From positions 62,001 to 126,000 of the forward strand of contig NZ_FNGM01000001.1 of assembly GCF_900102965.1 (NCBI RefSeq): 64,000 nt of DNA, written 5' to 3'. Below, one piece after another: positions 1 through 9,707 of this stretch. A program made the position numbers and the translations under genes. Source of the stretch: Paenibacillus jilunlii (GTDB lineage: Bacteria > Bacillota > Bacilli > Paenibacillales > Paenibacillaceae). The stretch's first letter is position 1. Each line of letters starts with the position of its first letter. The notes beneath the pieces were generated by a model. The model had not been told where the DNA came from. It saw only the letters and a list, made by a program, of their open reading frames with translations, and ran no database searches.

Positions 1-387
1 GGTGCAGGCGCTGTTCAGCTGGCCTGGAACAGCCTGCCGCCGGCTGCCGCCCGTGCCGCCGCTCCCGGCCTGCGGTTGGGCAGGTCGGTGCATTCCGCGG
101 CGGAAGCTGCGGAAGCGGGCCTGCAGGGGGCCGACTATTGCCTGTTCGGCCATGTTTTTCCTACCGCCTGCAAACCCGGCCAGCAGGAGCGCGGTTTGGG
201 GCCGCTGGGGGAAGCGGTGCGCTGCAGCCGTATTCCGCTGATTGCCATCGGCGGCATAGAGCCGGGCAATGCCGGTCAGGTGATCCGGCAAGGGGCAGCC
301 GGGATTGCAGTCATGTCCGGCATTTGTGGTGCCGGAGACGCTGTATCCGCTGCGCGTGCTTACCGGTTGGCGGTCCAGGAGGCTTAA
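1..387 (+). CDS. tenI: Thiazole tautomerase TenI, 5'-truncated by window edge
   Basis: Open from base 1 in frame 1 to TAA at 385-387, so the N-terminus lies outside the window. The visible C-terminal 128 residues contain the block FGHVFPT followed by a Cys-Lys pair and RGLGPL, then IAIGGI and GIAVMSGI. These belong to the TenI/ThiE TIM-barrel family. The FGHVF version, rather than the GPVF typical of thiamine-phosphate synthase ThiE, favours TenI, which isomerises the thiazole product of ThiG. It is followed by thiS, thiG and thiH in the same direction, which supports a thiazole role. ThiE cannot be fully excluded without the N-terminus. Confidence 0.8.
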   Translation, partial: GAGAVQLAWNSLPPAAARAAAPGLRLGRSVHSAAEAAEAGLQGADYCLFGHVFPTACKPGQQERGLGPLGEAVRCSRIPLIAIGGIEPGNAGQVIRQGAAGIAVMSGICGAGDAVSAARAYRLAVQEA

Positions 388-464
388 GACCGGAGTTGTT
401 ATGTGTTTAAGTTGTTATGCGTTTAGTGAGCTATGGATATGTCACGCAAAGGAGGTGAGAAGGC

Positions 465-668
465 ATGAATCTGATCATCAATGGCAAAGCCCTGGAGATT
501 GCGGAAGACTGCCGGACGGTAGCTGACCTGCTCAGCCGGCCCGAATGGAGCGGACGGCTTGTGATCGTGGAGCGCAATGGTGAAATTGTGAACAGGGAGC
601 ATTACGGCGAGACATCGTTCTGTGAAGGTGACCGGCTGGAGCTGGTGCATTTTGTAGGCGGGGGCTGA
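465..668 (+). CDS. thiS: Sulfur carrier protein ThiS
   Basis: A 67-residue beta-grasp protein ending in the diagnostic Gly-Gly C-terminus (HFVGGG), which is adenylated and thiocarboxylated to deliver sulfur to ThiG. Length is normal for ThiS. The start ATG has a strong AAAGGAGGTG site about 8 bases upstream (449-458). It lies between tenI and thiG, as in other Firmicute thiazole operons. No thiF adenylyltransferase is visible in the window, so it must be encoded elsewhere or be replaced by a MoeB-type enzyme (inference). Confidence 0.93.
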   Translation: MNLIINGKALEIAEDCRTVADLLSRPEWSGRLVIVERNGEIVNREHYGETSFCEGDRLELVHFVGGG

Positions 669-775
669 AGCACTGCTTCCTGAGAGAGCACAATGCGGGG
701 CGTTCGTTCCCATAGCATCTCTTCATTTTGCAACCCCAGCAGATATTATCCGATTTCATACCAGGAGGCATGCTT

Positions 776-1540
776 ATGTTAGATCCATTTGTGATTGGCG
801 GTATTACGTTATCAAGCCGGCTGTTCATCGGCACCGGCAAATACAGCCGGAATACACTGATTCCCGAGGTGGTTGCGTCTTCAGGCTCACAAGTGATCAC
901 GGTTGCCCTTCGCCGCATAGATCCGGAGAGCCGCGACAATATTGTCAGCCATATTCCTCCCCATATGACCCTGCTGCCTAATACATCGGGGGCGCGCACC
1001 GCCGAGGAAGCCGTGCGGATCGCCAGACTGGCCAGAGCCGCAGGCCTTGGCAACTGGGTAAAGATTGAGGTCATTAACGATCAGAAATATCTGCTGCCGG
1101 ATAATCTTGAGACCATCCGCGCTACGGAGATACTTGCCGCCGAAGGTTTTGTGGTGCTGCCGTATATGAGCCCGGACCTCTCCGCTGCAATTCGAATGAA
1201 AGAGGCTGGAGCTGCCGCGGTTATGCCGCTTGGCTCGCCTATCGGCTCCAACCGCGGCCTGCGGACCAAAGAGCTGCTCCGCATTCTCATCTCTGAGGTG
1301 GAGCTTCCGGTTATTGTTGACGCCGGTATCGGCCGACCGTCCGAAGCGGCGGAAGCTATGGAGCTGGGGGCCTCCGCTGTGCTGCTCAATACGGCTATCG
1401 CTACTGCCCGTGATCCGCTGCTGATGGCCGAAGCCTTCCGCGAAGCCGTATCTTCAGGCCGCAAGGCCTATTTGGCCGGGCTCGGTCCGGTGGAAGAGAC
1501 GGCGGTCGCGTCTTCGCCTTTGACCGGATTTCTGAAGTGA
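776..1540 (+). CDS. thiG: Thiazole synthase ThiG
   Basis: A 254-residue TIM-barrel enzyme that condenses deoxyxylulose phosphate, dehydroglycine and ThiS-thiocarboxylate into thiazole phosphate. It begins [22 protein letters not shown], and the [13 protein letters not shown] segment carries the lysine expected to form the Schiff base. The C-terminal phosphate-binding part includes VIVDAGIG and [12 protein letters not shown]. The ATG at 776 is preferred: AGGAGG at 763-768 is spaced 7 bases from it, whereas the in-frame ATG at 770 is too close, and a TTG at 728 has no ribosome site. The gene sits between thiS and thiH. Confidence 0.95.
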   Translation: MLDPFVIGGITLSSRLFIGTGKYSRNTLIPEVVASSGSQVITVALRRIDPESRDNIVSHIPPHMTLLPNTSGARTAEEAVRIARLARAAGLGNWVKIEVINDQKYLLPDNLETIRATEILAAEGFVVLPYMSPDLSAAIRMKEAGAAAVMPLGSPIGSNRGLRTKELLRILISEVELPVIVDAGIGRPSEAAEAMELGASAVLLNTAIATARDPLLMAEAFREAVSSGRKAYLAGLGPVEETAVASSPLTGFLK

Positions 1541-1570
1541 TTCTGAGCCATACCGAAAGGAGGGAGAAAC

Positions 1571-2683
1571 ATGAGTTTTTATGAAACACTGACCCGTCTG
1601 GAGCAGCTTCCTTACGAGAGCCTATGGCAGCAGTTCCAGGTGGAGGATGTGAAGCGGGCACTATGCAAGGACCGCCTGGATGAAAGCGACCTGCTGGCCC
1701 TGCTGTCTCCGGCTGCGGAGCCATGCCTGGAGGAGATAGCCCAGCGTGCGCAGCGGCTGACCCGTACGCATTTCGGGCATGTGATGCAGCTGTTCACACC
1801 GATGTATCTGGCCGATTTTTGTGTGAATCACTGCACCTATTGCAGCTTCAGCTCCATTTATGATTTTCCGAGAAAAAAATTGACGCCGGAGGAGGTCAGG
1901 CAAGAGGCGATTGCGATCTCCTCCACAGGCCTGCGCCATCTTCTGGTGCTGACCGGCGAATCGCGCAGTGACAGCCCGGCTTCTTATGTGAAGGAATGCG
2001 TAGAAATTCTGCACGAGTACTTCCCTTCCGTAAGTATTGAGGTGAATCCGCTGTCCACGGAGGAATACCGGGAGCTTAGAGAGGCGGGAGTGGACGGCTT
2101 GACCCTGTATCAGGAGGTTTATCATCAGGAAACGTACCGGAAGCTGCATGTAAAAGGTCCCAAAAGAGTCTTCCGCAACCGGCTGGATGCCCCCGAGCGG
2201 GGCTGTCAGGCCGGCTTCCGCTCTGTCAACATCGGTGCGCTCCTTGGGATGTATGATTGGCGGCAGGAGGCATTCATGACCGCGATGCATGCGAGGTATC
2301 TGCAGGACAAGTATCCGGAATGCGAAATCGGCTTATCCGCCCCGCGTTTCCGGCCGTATTTGGGGGAATTCAATCCGGATAGCGATGTTACGGACCGGGC
2401 GCTGGTACAGATTATTTTGGCGTACCGCCTGTTTCTGCCCCGTTCCGGCATTACCTTGTCTACCCGGGAGCCTGCCTCGCTGCGTAACCATCTGATCCAC
2501 CTGGGCATCACCAAAATGTCCGCAGGCGTCTCCACTGAAGTGGGAGGACACACCCAGGATGGCGGAACTCCGCAGTTCGAAATTTCGGATGAACGGAGTG
2601 TAGAAGAAATTACGGACATGCTTCAGGCAAACGGCCTGCAGCCGGTCTTCAAGGATTGGGATCTGCTGAGGCTGCAAGCGTAA
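1571..2683 (+). CDS. thiH: 2-iminoacetate synthase ThiH (radical SAM tyrosine lyase)
   Basis: A 370-residue radical SAM enzyme that cleaves tyrosine to p-cresol and dehydroglycine, the glycine-derived substrate of ThiG. The cluster motif CVNHCTYC (CxxxCxxC) is at about residues 86-93, and the C-terminal MSAGVSTEVGGH segment is typical of ThiH. Many aerobic bacilli use the glycine oxidase ThiO for this step, so this operon has the SAM-dependent alternative. The start has AAAGGAGGGAG immediately upstream and lies 30 bases after thiG. Confidence 0.94.
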   Translation: MSFYETLTRLEQLPYESLWQQFQVEDVKRALCKDRLDESDLLALLSPAAEPCLEEIAQRAQRLTRTHFGHVMQLFTPMYLADFCVNHCTYCSFSSIYDFPRKKLTPEEVRQEAIAISSTGLRHLLVLTGESRSDSPASYVKECVEILHEYFPSVSIEVNPLSTEEYRELREAGVDGLTLYQEVYHQETYRKLHVKGPKRVFRNRLDAPERGCQAGFRSVNIGALLGMYDWRQEAFMTAMHARYLQDKYPECEIGLSAPRFRPYLGEFNPDSDVTDRALVQIILAYRLFLPRSGITLSTREPASLRNHLIHLGITKMSAGVSTEVGGHTQDGGTPQFEISDERSVEEITDMLQANGLQPVFKDWDLLRLQA

Positions 2684-3160
2684 TAGAAAGTTGACTGTGA
2701 CAGCAGCTCATAGCCGGCAAATTTTATTCTATCTGACTCCGCCTGCTGAGAATTTTAAGAGAGTTTGTTCACTGTGAGGGAAGGAACTTAAGTGGATAAA
2801 GTAGAACTAAAACGGGCAGTCTGCTTCCTTAAACACCTCTAGTGGGAATAAGTATATTTATTTCAGCGTTATGTGCGTCTTGACCCCGCTTTAACTGGAA
2901 TAGGTGGAGAAAATCCCACTATACAGCGAGAAAGGGCAAAATACAGCGGATTAGCTATACTAATTCCACCTAACTTTGCAGAAAGGGTCACCTCGCCTGC
3001 GATCCGGCGGGAACCTCTTTAGCCCGCATTAGTTTATACATCAATCACAGCATCCGAACCGCCCGTTTACTTGGAAAAGTGAAGGGGGACCCGCTCTTCT
3101 TCGCGGCCCCAAGCCCTGCATGAACTGTCCGCTGTTTCTCCACAGCTTGTCCGCTGCTCT
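2684..3160. other. Intergenic region between thiH and the YfbR gene
   Basis: A 477-base gap without a convincing coding frame. Its main content is one locus of the multi-unit dispersed repeat (2789-2972, listed separately). No clear Rho-independent terminator with a T-run is seen after thiH. Confidence 0.6.
2789..2972. repeat. Dispersed multi-unit intergenic repeat, locus A
   Basis: Four spaced units related to AGTGGAAAAAGT-x-ACTAATT. Forward-type units begin at about 2789 (AAGTGGATAAAGTAGAACTAA) and 2839; a hybrid unit lies at 2891-2925; an inverted-type unit (CTAATTCCACC core) lies at about 2949-2972. Units are spaced about 50-60 bases apart. The same layout recurs in other gaps of the window. 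Confidence 0.6.
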
Positions 3161-3796
3161 TCACGTAGTGTCCCCGCCCTCCAAGGCCTGTCCTCCGTCA
3201 GTTCCGGCAGACAGCTCATCCAGGGACAGCTCGAAGCCGGGGGCCATATGGGCCAGAAAATACTCCATTTCCGGCATCTCAAGCCCGCGCAGCTTCGCGG
3301 CAGTCTGCGCTTTGGCGGCGGCAAATTCGCGTGCGGCTACCTCCCAGACGCATTTCAAATAAGCGTCAAGATGGTCAGCCGCTTTGACATAACGCAGCAA
3401 ATAGGCGTCTTCGGAGCCGGCGGGGCTGTCCTGCGGCTGCAGGAGCGGCGCATAGACGGAGGTAAGCTCCGGCGGAATCATCCCCTTCAGCCGCTCGGCG
3501 GCAATCCGTTCCATGTCGCGGAAGCTGGACAGGAGTTGCGGGTTGTTGTGTTTGACCGGCGTGGCGATATCGCCGGTGAAGACTTCGGTGGCGTCATGGA
3601 ACAGCGCCATTGCAGCCGCCCGGTCGGCGTTCAGCGAACGGGCAAAATGGACGTTGCCGATGGAGCAGAGCATATGCGACAGCAGGGCTACCTGGAACGA
3701 GTGCTGTGCCACGTTCTCCGGTGCGGTGCTGCGCATCAGGCTCCAGCGCTGGATATACTGAAGCCGGTACAAATAGGCTGAAAAATGGTAATTCAA
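3161..3796 (-). CDS. HD-domain 5'-deoxynucleotidase, YfbR family
   Basis: A 211-residue HD-superfamily phosphohydrolase matching the E. coli YfbR layout: RWSLM near the start, NVAQHSFQVA (first metal His), LFHDATEVFTGDIATPVK (HD pair), and ADHLDAYLKC (distal Asp). YfbR removes the 5'-phosphate from deoxynucleoside monophosphates. The TTG start at 3796 is chosen because AAAGGGG lies about 10 bases before it and the protein then aligns with the YfbR N-terminus. An in-frame ATG at 3817 has no ribosome site. The last 15 residues are low-complexity. It is transcribed divergently from the fumarase gene. Confidence 0.85.
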   Translation of the reverse strand: MNYHFSAYLYRLQYIQRWSLMRSTAPENVAQHSFQVALLSHMLCSIGNVHFARSLNADRAAAMALFHDATEVFTGDIATPVKHNNPQLLSSFRDMERIAAERLKGMIPPELTSVYAPLLQPQDSPAGSEDAYLLRYVKAADHLDAYLKCVWEVAAREFAAAKAQTAAKLRGLEMPEMEYFLAHMAPGFELSLDELSAGTDGGQALEGGDTT

Positions 3797-3899
3797 TTTT
3801 AAAGTAACCCCTTTCATGCGTGGTGTAATATGTTATGATAAAACTAATTGTAACAGAGTTTGGACAACCACAAACGCATGGAGAGGAGCTGGACTGAAG

Positions 3900-5567
3900 A
3901 TGCAGCATTTTGAAGACAGCGTTTATGATCTGATTGTTGAAACCTCCACCAATCTGCCGGGCGATGTGCGCCGGGCAGTAGCCAAAGGACGCGCCCTGGA
4001 GGACCGCGCTACCCGTTCCGGTCTCGCACTCACCACCATTGCGCAGAATATCGGCATGGCCGAGCTTCAGGTATCGCCAATCTGCCAGGATACGGGGATG
4101 CCGACTTTTATTATTCATACGCCGGTCGGCGTGAATCAGATTGAGATGAAAAAGGATATTCATAACGCGATCATCCGTGCAACCAAAAACGGCAAGCTGC
4201 GCCCCAACTCCGTAGACTCGCTGACTGGCGAGAATAGCGGAGATAATCTGGGTGCCGGCACACCGGTAATTCATTTTGAACAGTGGGAAGAAGCTGGGGT
4301 GGATGTCCGTCTGATCTTGAAGGGCGGGGGCTGTGAAAACAAGAATATCCAGTACAGCCTCCCGGCGGAACTGGAGGGCCTCGGCAAAGCGGGCCGCGAT
4401 CTCGACGGTATCCGCAAATGCATCCTTCACTCCGTATATCAGGCACAGGGGCAGGGCTGCAGCGCAGGCTTCATCGGTGTGGGCATCGGCGGGGACCGGA
4501 CTACCGGGTATGAGCTGGCCAAGAAACAGCTGTTCCGCAAAGTGGAGGATGTCAATCCAAATGAAAATCTCGCTAAGCTGGAAGAGTACATTATGGAGAA
4601 TGCCAACAAGCTGGGGATCGGCACGATGGGCTTCGGCGGAGAAGTCACGCTCCTGGGCTGCAAAATTGGCGTAATGAACCGGCTTCCGGCCAGCTTTTTT
4701 GTCTCCGTGGCCTATAATTGCTGGGCGTTCCGCCGCCAGGGCATCCTGGTTGATCCGGCCACCGGCCATATTCAGGAATGGCTGTATGAGAGCGGCACGG
4801 GAATCTCCGTGGGGGCTGAAGACAGCACTGCACCTGTGCTTGAGACAGTAGGTGCCGCTGCTGAAGGGGCAGACTGCGGTGTGATTTCCGGGGACGCGGT
4901 GATCTCTGCGGCACCTGCCGTGCTTTCGGCGGCTGAAGCTGAGGCGAAGCTTGCCGGGAAGCCTGCGGAAGCTGCGGCGGGGGAAGCCCGGGAGGTCCGG
5001 CTGACCACGCCGATCAGCGAGGAAGACATCCGCAGCCTGCGGGTGGGCGATGTAGTCATCCTGTCCGGAGAAATGCACACCGGCCGCGACGCGCTGCATA
5101 AGTATCTGATGGACCATGACGCACCGGTCGATCTGAACGGGGCGGTAATCTATCATTGCGGCCCGGTCATGCTGAAGGACGAGGAAGGCTGGCATGTAAA
5201 AGCGGCAGGCCCGACTACCAGTATCCGTGAAGAGCCGTATCAGGGCGACATTATCAATAAGTTCGGCATCCGTGCTGTCATCGGCAAAGGGGGAATGGGC
5301 CCCAAAACCCTGAAGGCGCTGCAGGAGCATGGCGGTGTCTATCTCAACGCGATCGGCGGTGCCGCGCAGTATTATGCCGAATGCATCAAGAAGGTAAACA
5401 GTGTGGATTTCATGGAATTCGGCATACCAGAGGCCATGTGGCATTTGCAGGTGGACGGCTTCGCGGCAATTGTGACCATGGATGCTCACGGCAACAGCCT
5501 CCATGCTGATGTGGAAAAGGATTCTGCCGCCAAACTGGCGCAGTTCCGGGAACCTGTGTTTAAATGA
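3900..5567 (+). CDS. fumA: Fumarate hydratase, class I, fused alpha-beta (iron-sulfur type)
   Basis: A 555-residue single-chain class I fumarase interconverting fumarate and malate with an oxygen-sensitive [4Fe-4S] cluster. Cluster cysteines are visible in SPICQDTGMP, GGGCENK and GQGCSAGF. The alpha part covers about residues 1-310; after an Ala/Glu-rich linker (about 325-365) comes the beta part, starting at VRLTTPISEEDI and containing AAGPTTSIRE and IGKGGMG. The ATG at 3900 has GAGAGGAG upstream; the frame is open farther 5' but without a ribosome site. A strong terminator follows at 5683-5716. Confidence 0.95.
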   Translation: MQHFEDSVYDLIVETSTNLPGDVRRAVAKGRALEDRATRSGLALTTIAQNIGMAELQVSPICQDTGMPTFIIHTPVGVNQIEMKKDIHNAIIRATKNGKLRPNSVDSLTGENSGDNLGAGTPVIHFEQWEEAGVDVRLILKGGGCENKNIQYSLPAELEGLGKAGRDLDGIRKCILHSVYQAQGQGCSAGFIGVGIGGDRTTGYELAKKQLFRKVEDVNPNENLAKLEEYIMENANKLGIGTMGFGGEVTLLGCKIGVMNRLPASFFVSVAYNCWAFRRQGILVDPATGHIQEWLYESGTGISVGAEDSTAPVLETVGAAAEGADCGVISGDAVISAAPAVLSAAEAEAKLAGKPAEAAAGEAREVRLTTPISEEDIRSLRVGDVVILSGEMHTGRDALHKYLMDHDAPVDLNGAVIYHCGPVMLKDEEGWHVKAAGPTTSIREEPYQGDIINKFGIRAVIGKGGMGPKTLKALQEHGGVYLNAIGGAAQYYAECIKKVNSVDFMEFGIPEAMWHLQVDGFAAIVTMDAHGNSLHADVEKDSAAKLAQFREPVFK

Positions 5568-5682
5568 GCGCCCCGAAGCGCTCCCGGTAAGCGAGCGAAT
5601 ACCGGCCCGGTAAGCTCCCCGGGTAGCTGCCTGAAAAGGCTCCCCAGGTAAGCGCAAAAGCTTGTCCATAGTTACTTCACAG

Positions 5683-5716
5683 GCCTTCTTCCATTTCTGA
5701 TGGAGGAGGCTTTTTT
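5683..5716 (+). terminator. Rho-independent terminator after fumA
   Basis: Stem GCCTTCTTCCAT (5683-5694), five-base loop, ATGGAGGAGGC (5700-5710), then six T residues. Confidence 0.9.
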
Positions 5717-5800
5717 CAACTATTATAAAATGCGCTGGCAGCTGAAGCTTGTGCACCGCAAACGGACAGGCTTCAGCCCTCTGAGCAGTCGTCTCGTGAG

Positions 5801-6028
5801 AAAAGGTTCACTAACTGAATTCATTCGCTTATAGAGTATCGTATGTTGGAAAAAGTACCACTAATTGAACTCGTTTAGCTTATGGAAGTTCCTATGTTGG
5901 AAAAAGTACCACTAATTTGGCTGAAAGCGGCCGTAAGTGATGAATATTCCTGAATTAGGTGTACAAATTCCAACTAATACCTCCTGTATCCCGAATTTCA
6001 GCGAATTAGTTTTACTTTTTCCACTTAG
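5801..6028. repeat. Dispersed multi-unit intergenic repeat, locus B
   Basis: At least four related units: AAAAGGTTCACTAACTGAATT at 5801, GGAAAAAGTACCACTAATT at about 5849, the same core again at about 5899, and an inverted unit at 6002-6028 ending TTTTTCCACTTAG. The first units also share a GAATTCATTCGCTTAT-like spacer. The unit spacing of about 50 bases matches the other loci. Confidence 0.6.
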
Positions 6029-6288
6029 CTTTAGTCCTGTTGAGCTTCATTGCATCCCCGAGCGTTCAAGTTCTCCGGGCTCAACTTGTATAGCGGGCGC
6101 CGGACAGAAATCAGAGGTAGAAGTACCTCTGATTAGCCCGCCAGCAGGCCCCGGACAGAAATCAGAGAGGAAGTGTGCATAAATATGCTTATAAACCATA
6201 TTTTGGGTTAACTGTTCTGTTGCTGTAAAACCCGCCACCCCATTAATCCATAGGAATTCTTCATTCCGGTTAGGGTTATTTATTATGC
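6029..6288. other. Gap upstream of the amylase promoter
   Basis: No plausible gene. It contains two direct copies of CCGGACAGAAATCAGAG, at about 6101 and 6151, flanking a small inverted repeat (AGAGGTAG/CTACCTCT-like). Function unknown. Confidence 0.45.
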
Positions 6289-6340
6289 TTGACAACGCAT
6301 ACATATACATGGTAATTTTTATGAGGGAAACCGGTTTCCC
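6289..6340 (+). promoter_or_regulatory. Amylase promoter with LacI-type operator
   Basis: A perfect -35 TTGACA (6289-6294) and a -10 TAATTT (6313-6318, 18-base spacer) are followed at once by the perfect 16-base palindrome GGGAAACCGGTTTCCC (6325-6340). The central CG with flanking AAACCGGTTT is the hallmark of LacI/GalR-family operators such as those of MalR-type or CcpA-like regulators. Its position over the start site predicts repression of the amylase when its inducer is absent. The regulator itself is not in the window. Confidence 0.7.
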
Positions 6341-6425
6341 ATCCCGCAGCATAGTCTTGTAAGTTATGTAAGGGTATTCACAGCAGTAAGGTTTGATATG
6401 TGCTCTTATGAGAGGGAGATGAGGA

Positions 6426-9400
6426 ATGAAACGAAAACTATGGCTTATTCCGGCTCTAATTACGTCCATTGTTCTGTCCATTACGGCTAACTTGTTTGTG
6501 CTTCCACCTACACAGGTTGAGGCAGCCAGCATTGGTACTGTTACTGAAAATGACACGATTTATCAGATTATGGTAGATCGCTTCAATGATGGGGATACCT
6601 CCAATAATGCTACCGGTGCGGCTATCCGCTACGGCGAAACCTCGGAGGAGGATTTCCGCTATATGAAGGGCGGCGATTGGCAGGGGGTTATAGACAAGCT
6701 CCCCTATATTCATAACATGGGGTATACCGCGATTTGGATTTCTCCGGTGGCAGAACCGCAGGTGACGAGCCGTGACAACAACGGTACAGGAAAAAACACA
6801 GCCTACCACGGTTACAATGTTAAGAACCCCAATGCTGCCAATCCTTACTTTGGAACCAAAGAAAAGCTTAAGGAACTGGTGGATTCCGCGCATGCGCTCG
6901 GCATAAAAGTTATTATCGACGTTGTGCCGAATCACATCGGGGACTATATGCTGGGCAATCAGGCTTATTACGATATCCCAGGACTGCAGCCCGCAGAACC
7001 GTTCAATAATCCGGCCTGGTATCACCATAATGGCGATATTAACTGGTCACTGGTTGACGGAAGATATGATCAATGGGCTCAGGATTATATGGAGAATCAC
7101 GATCTTGGAGGGCTGGATGATATCGACCTTGACGTTCCTGCGGCCAAACAGGCTATATTCAATTCCATTAAAGGCTGGTTTGACTACACGGGGGCGGACG
7201 GTGCGCGTGTAGATGCCGCCAAACTGATCAAGCCGACGGATATCGGTGAACTTCAGAATCTCCTGGGAGTTAATACGTTTGGTGAGAATTTTGACGGCAA
7301 TGCGGAATTTGTCTCCCGCTGGGTAGGTCCCAACAAGGAGTGGGGCATGCTTGATTTCCCGCTGTTTTTCTCGGTGTTGAATAGTTTCGCTTATGGCCAA
7401 TCCTTTGAATCCAACATTAAGAGCACGCTTGCCCAGGATTCTTATTACAACGGAAATGCGAACCATATGGTTACCTTTATCGACAATCATGACCGCAACC
7501 GCTTCTTGACGGAAGCTGGAGGCAATGTAGACAAAATGCAGAACGCATTGTCCTTCATCTTTACGGTCCGTGGAACACCGGTAGTTTTTCAGGGTACTGA
7601 ACAGAATAAAGGCAACGGCAACGGCCAGATTATGACAGGCGGGATTGCCGATACTTGGAACCGCTGGTCGATGGTGAAGCGGGATGCCAGCGGCCAGGTT
7701 TTGGAGAACTATTTTAATGAGAATGCCAGCACTTATAAGCATATTGCCAAACTGAATGAAATCCGCAAAAATAATCCGGCGCTGCGCACAGGCACCCAGC
7801 GTGAAATGTGGTCAGCCCAGAATCTGTACGCCTTCTCGCGCCGTATAGACAGCGGAACCAATGTGGGACAGGAAGTCATTTCGGTTTTCAGCAATGCATC
7901 CGGCGGCTCACAGACGGTTACGATTCCGCTGCGCGCAGAAAGCTCTCTAACTCCAGGAACAGTTCTGATTAACCAACTAAATACTTCCGACAAGGTAACC
8001 GTGCAGTCAGGTGGAACAACCGGCAAGCAAATTACCGTAACAGTAGGGGCGAATTCAGCCAAAATCTATTCCAAAACACAGCCGGTAGCAGATACCGTAG
8101 CTCCGTCTGTTCCAAGCAATGTAACAGCCACCGTACAGAATGCATCCAGTGTGCTTGTCAATTGGACAGCTTCTACTGATGCAGTCGGGGTTACCGGTTA
8201 TGAAATTTACCGCAATGGAGTCAAAGTGGGCACATCAGCAACCACATCGTATACAGATAATACTGTAGCATCGCAGACCAATTACAGCTATACGGTAAAA
8301 GCTTTTGATGCCGCAGGGAACCTGTCGGCACTTAGCGCAGCGGCGCTGGTGACCACTCCTGCCGGGAATAATGTAACAATTTACTACAAGCAAGGCTACA
8401 CTACACCTTACATCCACTACCGTCCTGTTGGCGGCACATGGACGACAGCACCGGGAGTGGTCATGCCGACAGCCGAAGTGTCCGGCTACAACAAAATTAC
8501 AATCAATATCGGCTCCGCCACCCAATTGGAGGCCGCTTTCAACAATGGCAGCGGCACCTGGGACAGCAACGGCGGCAGCAACTATCTGTTCGGCACCGGC
8601 ACCTGGACCTACACACCTACCGGAAACATCAAATCGGGCGGACCGGTGGCGCCGACAGCAACACCAACACCAACGGTAACGCCGACAGCCACAGCAACAC
8701 CAACACCAACGGTAACGCCGACAGCCACACCAACACCAACACCAACGGTAACGCCGACAGCAACACCAACGGCTACACCAACAGCCACACCAACAGCAAC
8801 GCCAACGGTAACACCGACCGCTACACCTACGGCGACACCAGTTGGCAATTCAGTGACCATTTATTACAAGAACACAGCATTTACGAACTCCTATATTCAT
8901 TATAAGCTGGACGGGTCGACAGAATGGACCACCTCGCCGGGAGTACAGATGCAAACATCATCTTTCTCTGGCTACAAGGCGGCTACTATCGAACTGGGCA
9001 GTGCCGCAGGCCTAACCGCCGCCTTTAACAATGGCAGCGGCACATGGGATAACAACGGCAGCAGCAATTATCACTTTGGAACAGGCGCGTGGAGCCTGGT
9101 GAACGGCAGCATTGCTGCAGGAGAACCGCAGGGTGACAGCGTGACTTTTCGGGTGAGCGTGCCGGGCACAACTCCCGCAAACGATCCGCTGTATTTAACC
9201 GGCAGCTTCAACAGCTGGAACGCAGCAGACCCTGCGTACCTATTGACCAAAGGCAGCGATGGAGTCTATTCCGTCACACTGAGCCTGCCCGCAGGCACGG
9301 CGGTGCAATACAAGATCACACGCGGAAGCTGGGCCACAGTAGAGACCAGCTCAAGCGGTGCGGATATTGCGAACCGGACGCTGACACCAGCCGGAGGAGC

Positions 9401-9443
9401 GCAAACTGTGAACCTGACCGTACAGCGCTGGAAAGATCAATAA
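6426..9443 (+). CDS. Secreted multimodular GH13 alpha-amylase (FnIII, two CBM25, CBM20)
   Basis: A 1005-residue extracellular starch-degrading enzyme. A signal peptide covers about residues 1-34, with likely cleavage after VEA. The GH13 catalytic barrel spans about 38-450, with nucleophile D263 (GARVDA), acid/base E287 (FGENFD) and H355-D356 (DNHD). Then come a beta-sandwich domain, a fibronectin III domain (about 554-645), CBM25 (647-738), a Thr-Pro repeat linker (741-805), a second CBM25 (806-898) and a C-terminal CBM20 (902-1003, GSFNSWN). The start has GAGGGAGATGAGG upstream. Exact product specificity (endo-amylase or maltogenic) cannot be read from motifs. Confidence 0.93.
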   Translation: MKRKLWLIPALITSIVLSITANLFVLPPTQVEAASIGTVTENDTIYQIMVDRFNDGDTSNNATGAAIRYGETSEEDFRYMKGGDWQGVIDKLPYIHNMGYTAIWISPVAEPQVTSRDNNGTGKNTAYHGYNVKNPNAANPYFGTKEKLKELVDSAHALGIKVIIDVVPNHIGDYMLGNQAYYDIPGLQPAEPFNNPAWYHHNGDINWSLVDGRYDQWAQDYMENHDLGGLDDIDLDVPAAKQAIFNSIKGWFDYTGADGARVDAAKLIKPTDIGELQNLLGVNTFGENFDGNAEFVSRWVGPNKEWGMLDFPLFFSVLNSFAYGQSFESNIKSTLAQDSYYNGNANHMVTFIDNHDRNRFLTEAGGNVDKMQNALSFIFTVRGTPVVFQGTEQNKGNGNGQIMTGGIADTWNRWSMVKRDASGQVLENYFNENASTYKHIAKLNEIRKNNPALRTGTQREMWSAQNLYAFSRRIDSGTNVGQEVISVFSNASGGSQTVTIPLRAESSLTPGTVLINQLNTSDKVTVQSGGTTGKQITVTVGANSAKIYSKTQPVADTVAPSVPSNVTATVQNASSVLVNWTASTDAVGVTGYEIYRNGVKVGTSATTSYTDNTVASQTNYSYTVKAFDAAGNLSALSAAALVTTPAGNNVTIYYKQGYTTPYIHYRPVGGTWTTAPGVVMPTAEVSGYNKITINIGSATQLEAAFNNGSGTWDSNGGSNYLFGTGTWTYTPTGNIKSGGPVAPTATPTPTVTPTATATPTPTVTPTATPTPTPTVTPTATPTATPTATPTATPTVTPTATPTATPVGNSVTIYYKNTAFTNSYIHYKLDGSTEWTTSPGVQMQTSSFSGYKAATIELGSAAGLTAAFNNGSGTWDNNGSSNYHFGTGAWSLVNGSIAAGEPQGDSVTFRVSVPGTTPANDPLYLTGSFNSWNAADPAYLLTKGSDGVYSVTLSLPAGTAVQYKITRGSWATVETSSSGADIANRTLTPAGGAQTVNLTVQRWKDQ
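8650..8840 (+). repeat. Tandem Thr-Pro codon repeat in the amylase linker
   Basis: About 190 bases of degenerate ACA/CCA/ACG-rich tandem repeats (units such as GCCGACAGCAACACCAACAC) encode a [16 protein letters not shown] flexible linker between the two CBM25 modules. Such arrays are prone to length variation between strains. Confidence 0.9.
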
Positions 9444-9494
9444 CAGCATTATGAAAAATGCTGGTAAAACCTGACATTAATGCAAAAAACCTCG

Positions 9495-9531
9495 AACAAG
9501 GAGCGGCTCTGAACGGGCTGGTCCTTGTTTT
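9495..9531 (+). terminator. Probable terminator after the amylase gene
   Basis: AACAAGGA (9495-9502) pairs with TCCTTGTT (9522-9529), followed by a short T-run; the inner loop contains a further GC-rich pairing. Weaker than the other terminators in the window. Confidence 0.6.
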
Positions 9532-9608
9532 ACATATTGAAGGAATTAACTTCATGCTAGGCTAGCCAGAATAACCGGATGTAAGCCGGCGCATTGGCAT
9601 CCCCCCAT

Positions 9609-9648
9609 TTTACACTGCGTTGATAATTGCTGCGGGAACTGGTATTTT
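9609..9648 (+). promoter_or_regulatory. Promoter with possible Pho box upstream of the PhoR-type kinase
   Basis: TTTACA (9609-9614), five bases, TTGATA (9620-9625) forms an 11-base-period pair like a PhoP box. TTGATA also makes a good -35 with TATTTT (9643-9648) 17 bases downstream, so the Pho reading is less secure here than at the phoP or pstB promoters. Confidence 0.45.
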
Positions 9649-9707
9649 GGCGGAAATGAAGGTAGGATGTTCTCAAGGACACATTGACGAGAAAGAGGAT
9701 ACATCCC

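Noticed and set aside
3594..5756. 720-codon minus-strand frame opposite fumA
   Set aside because: It is the antisense shadow of a clear fumarase gene; the translation shows no domains and is rich in His, Arg and Pro as expected for antisense of GC-rich coding DNA.
5937..6182. 81-codon frame in the gap before the amylase
   Set aside because: It lies within the dispersed repeat and the direct CCGGACAGAAATC repeats; no start site.
8609..8860. Minus-strand frame of GVAVGVTVG repeats
   Set aside because: It is the reverse reading of the Thr-Pro linker tandem repeat inside the amylase gene, not a separate gene.
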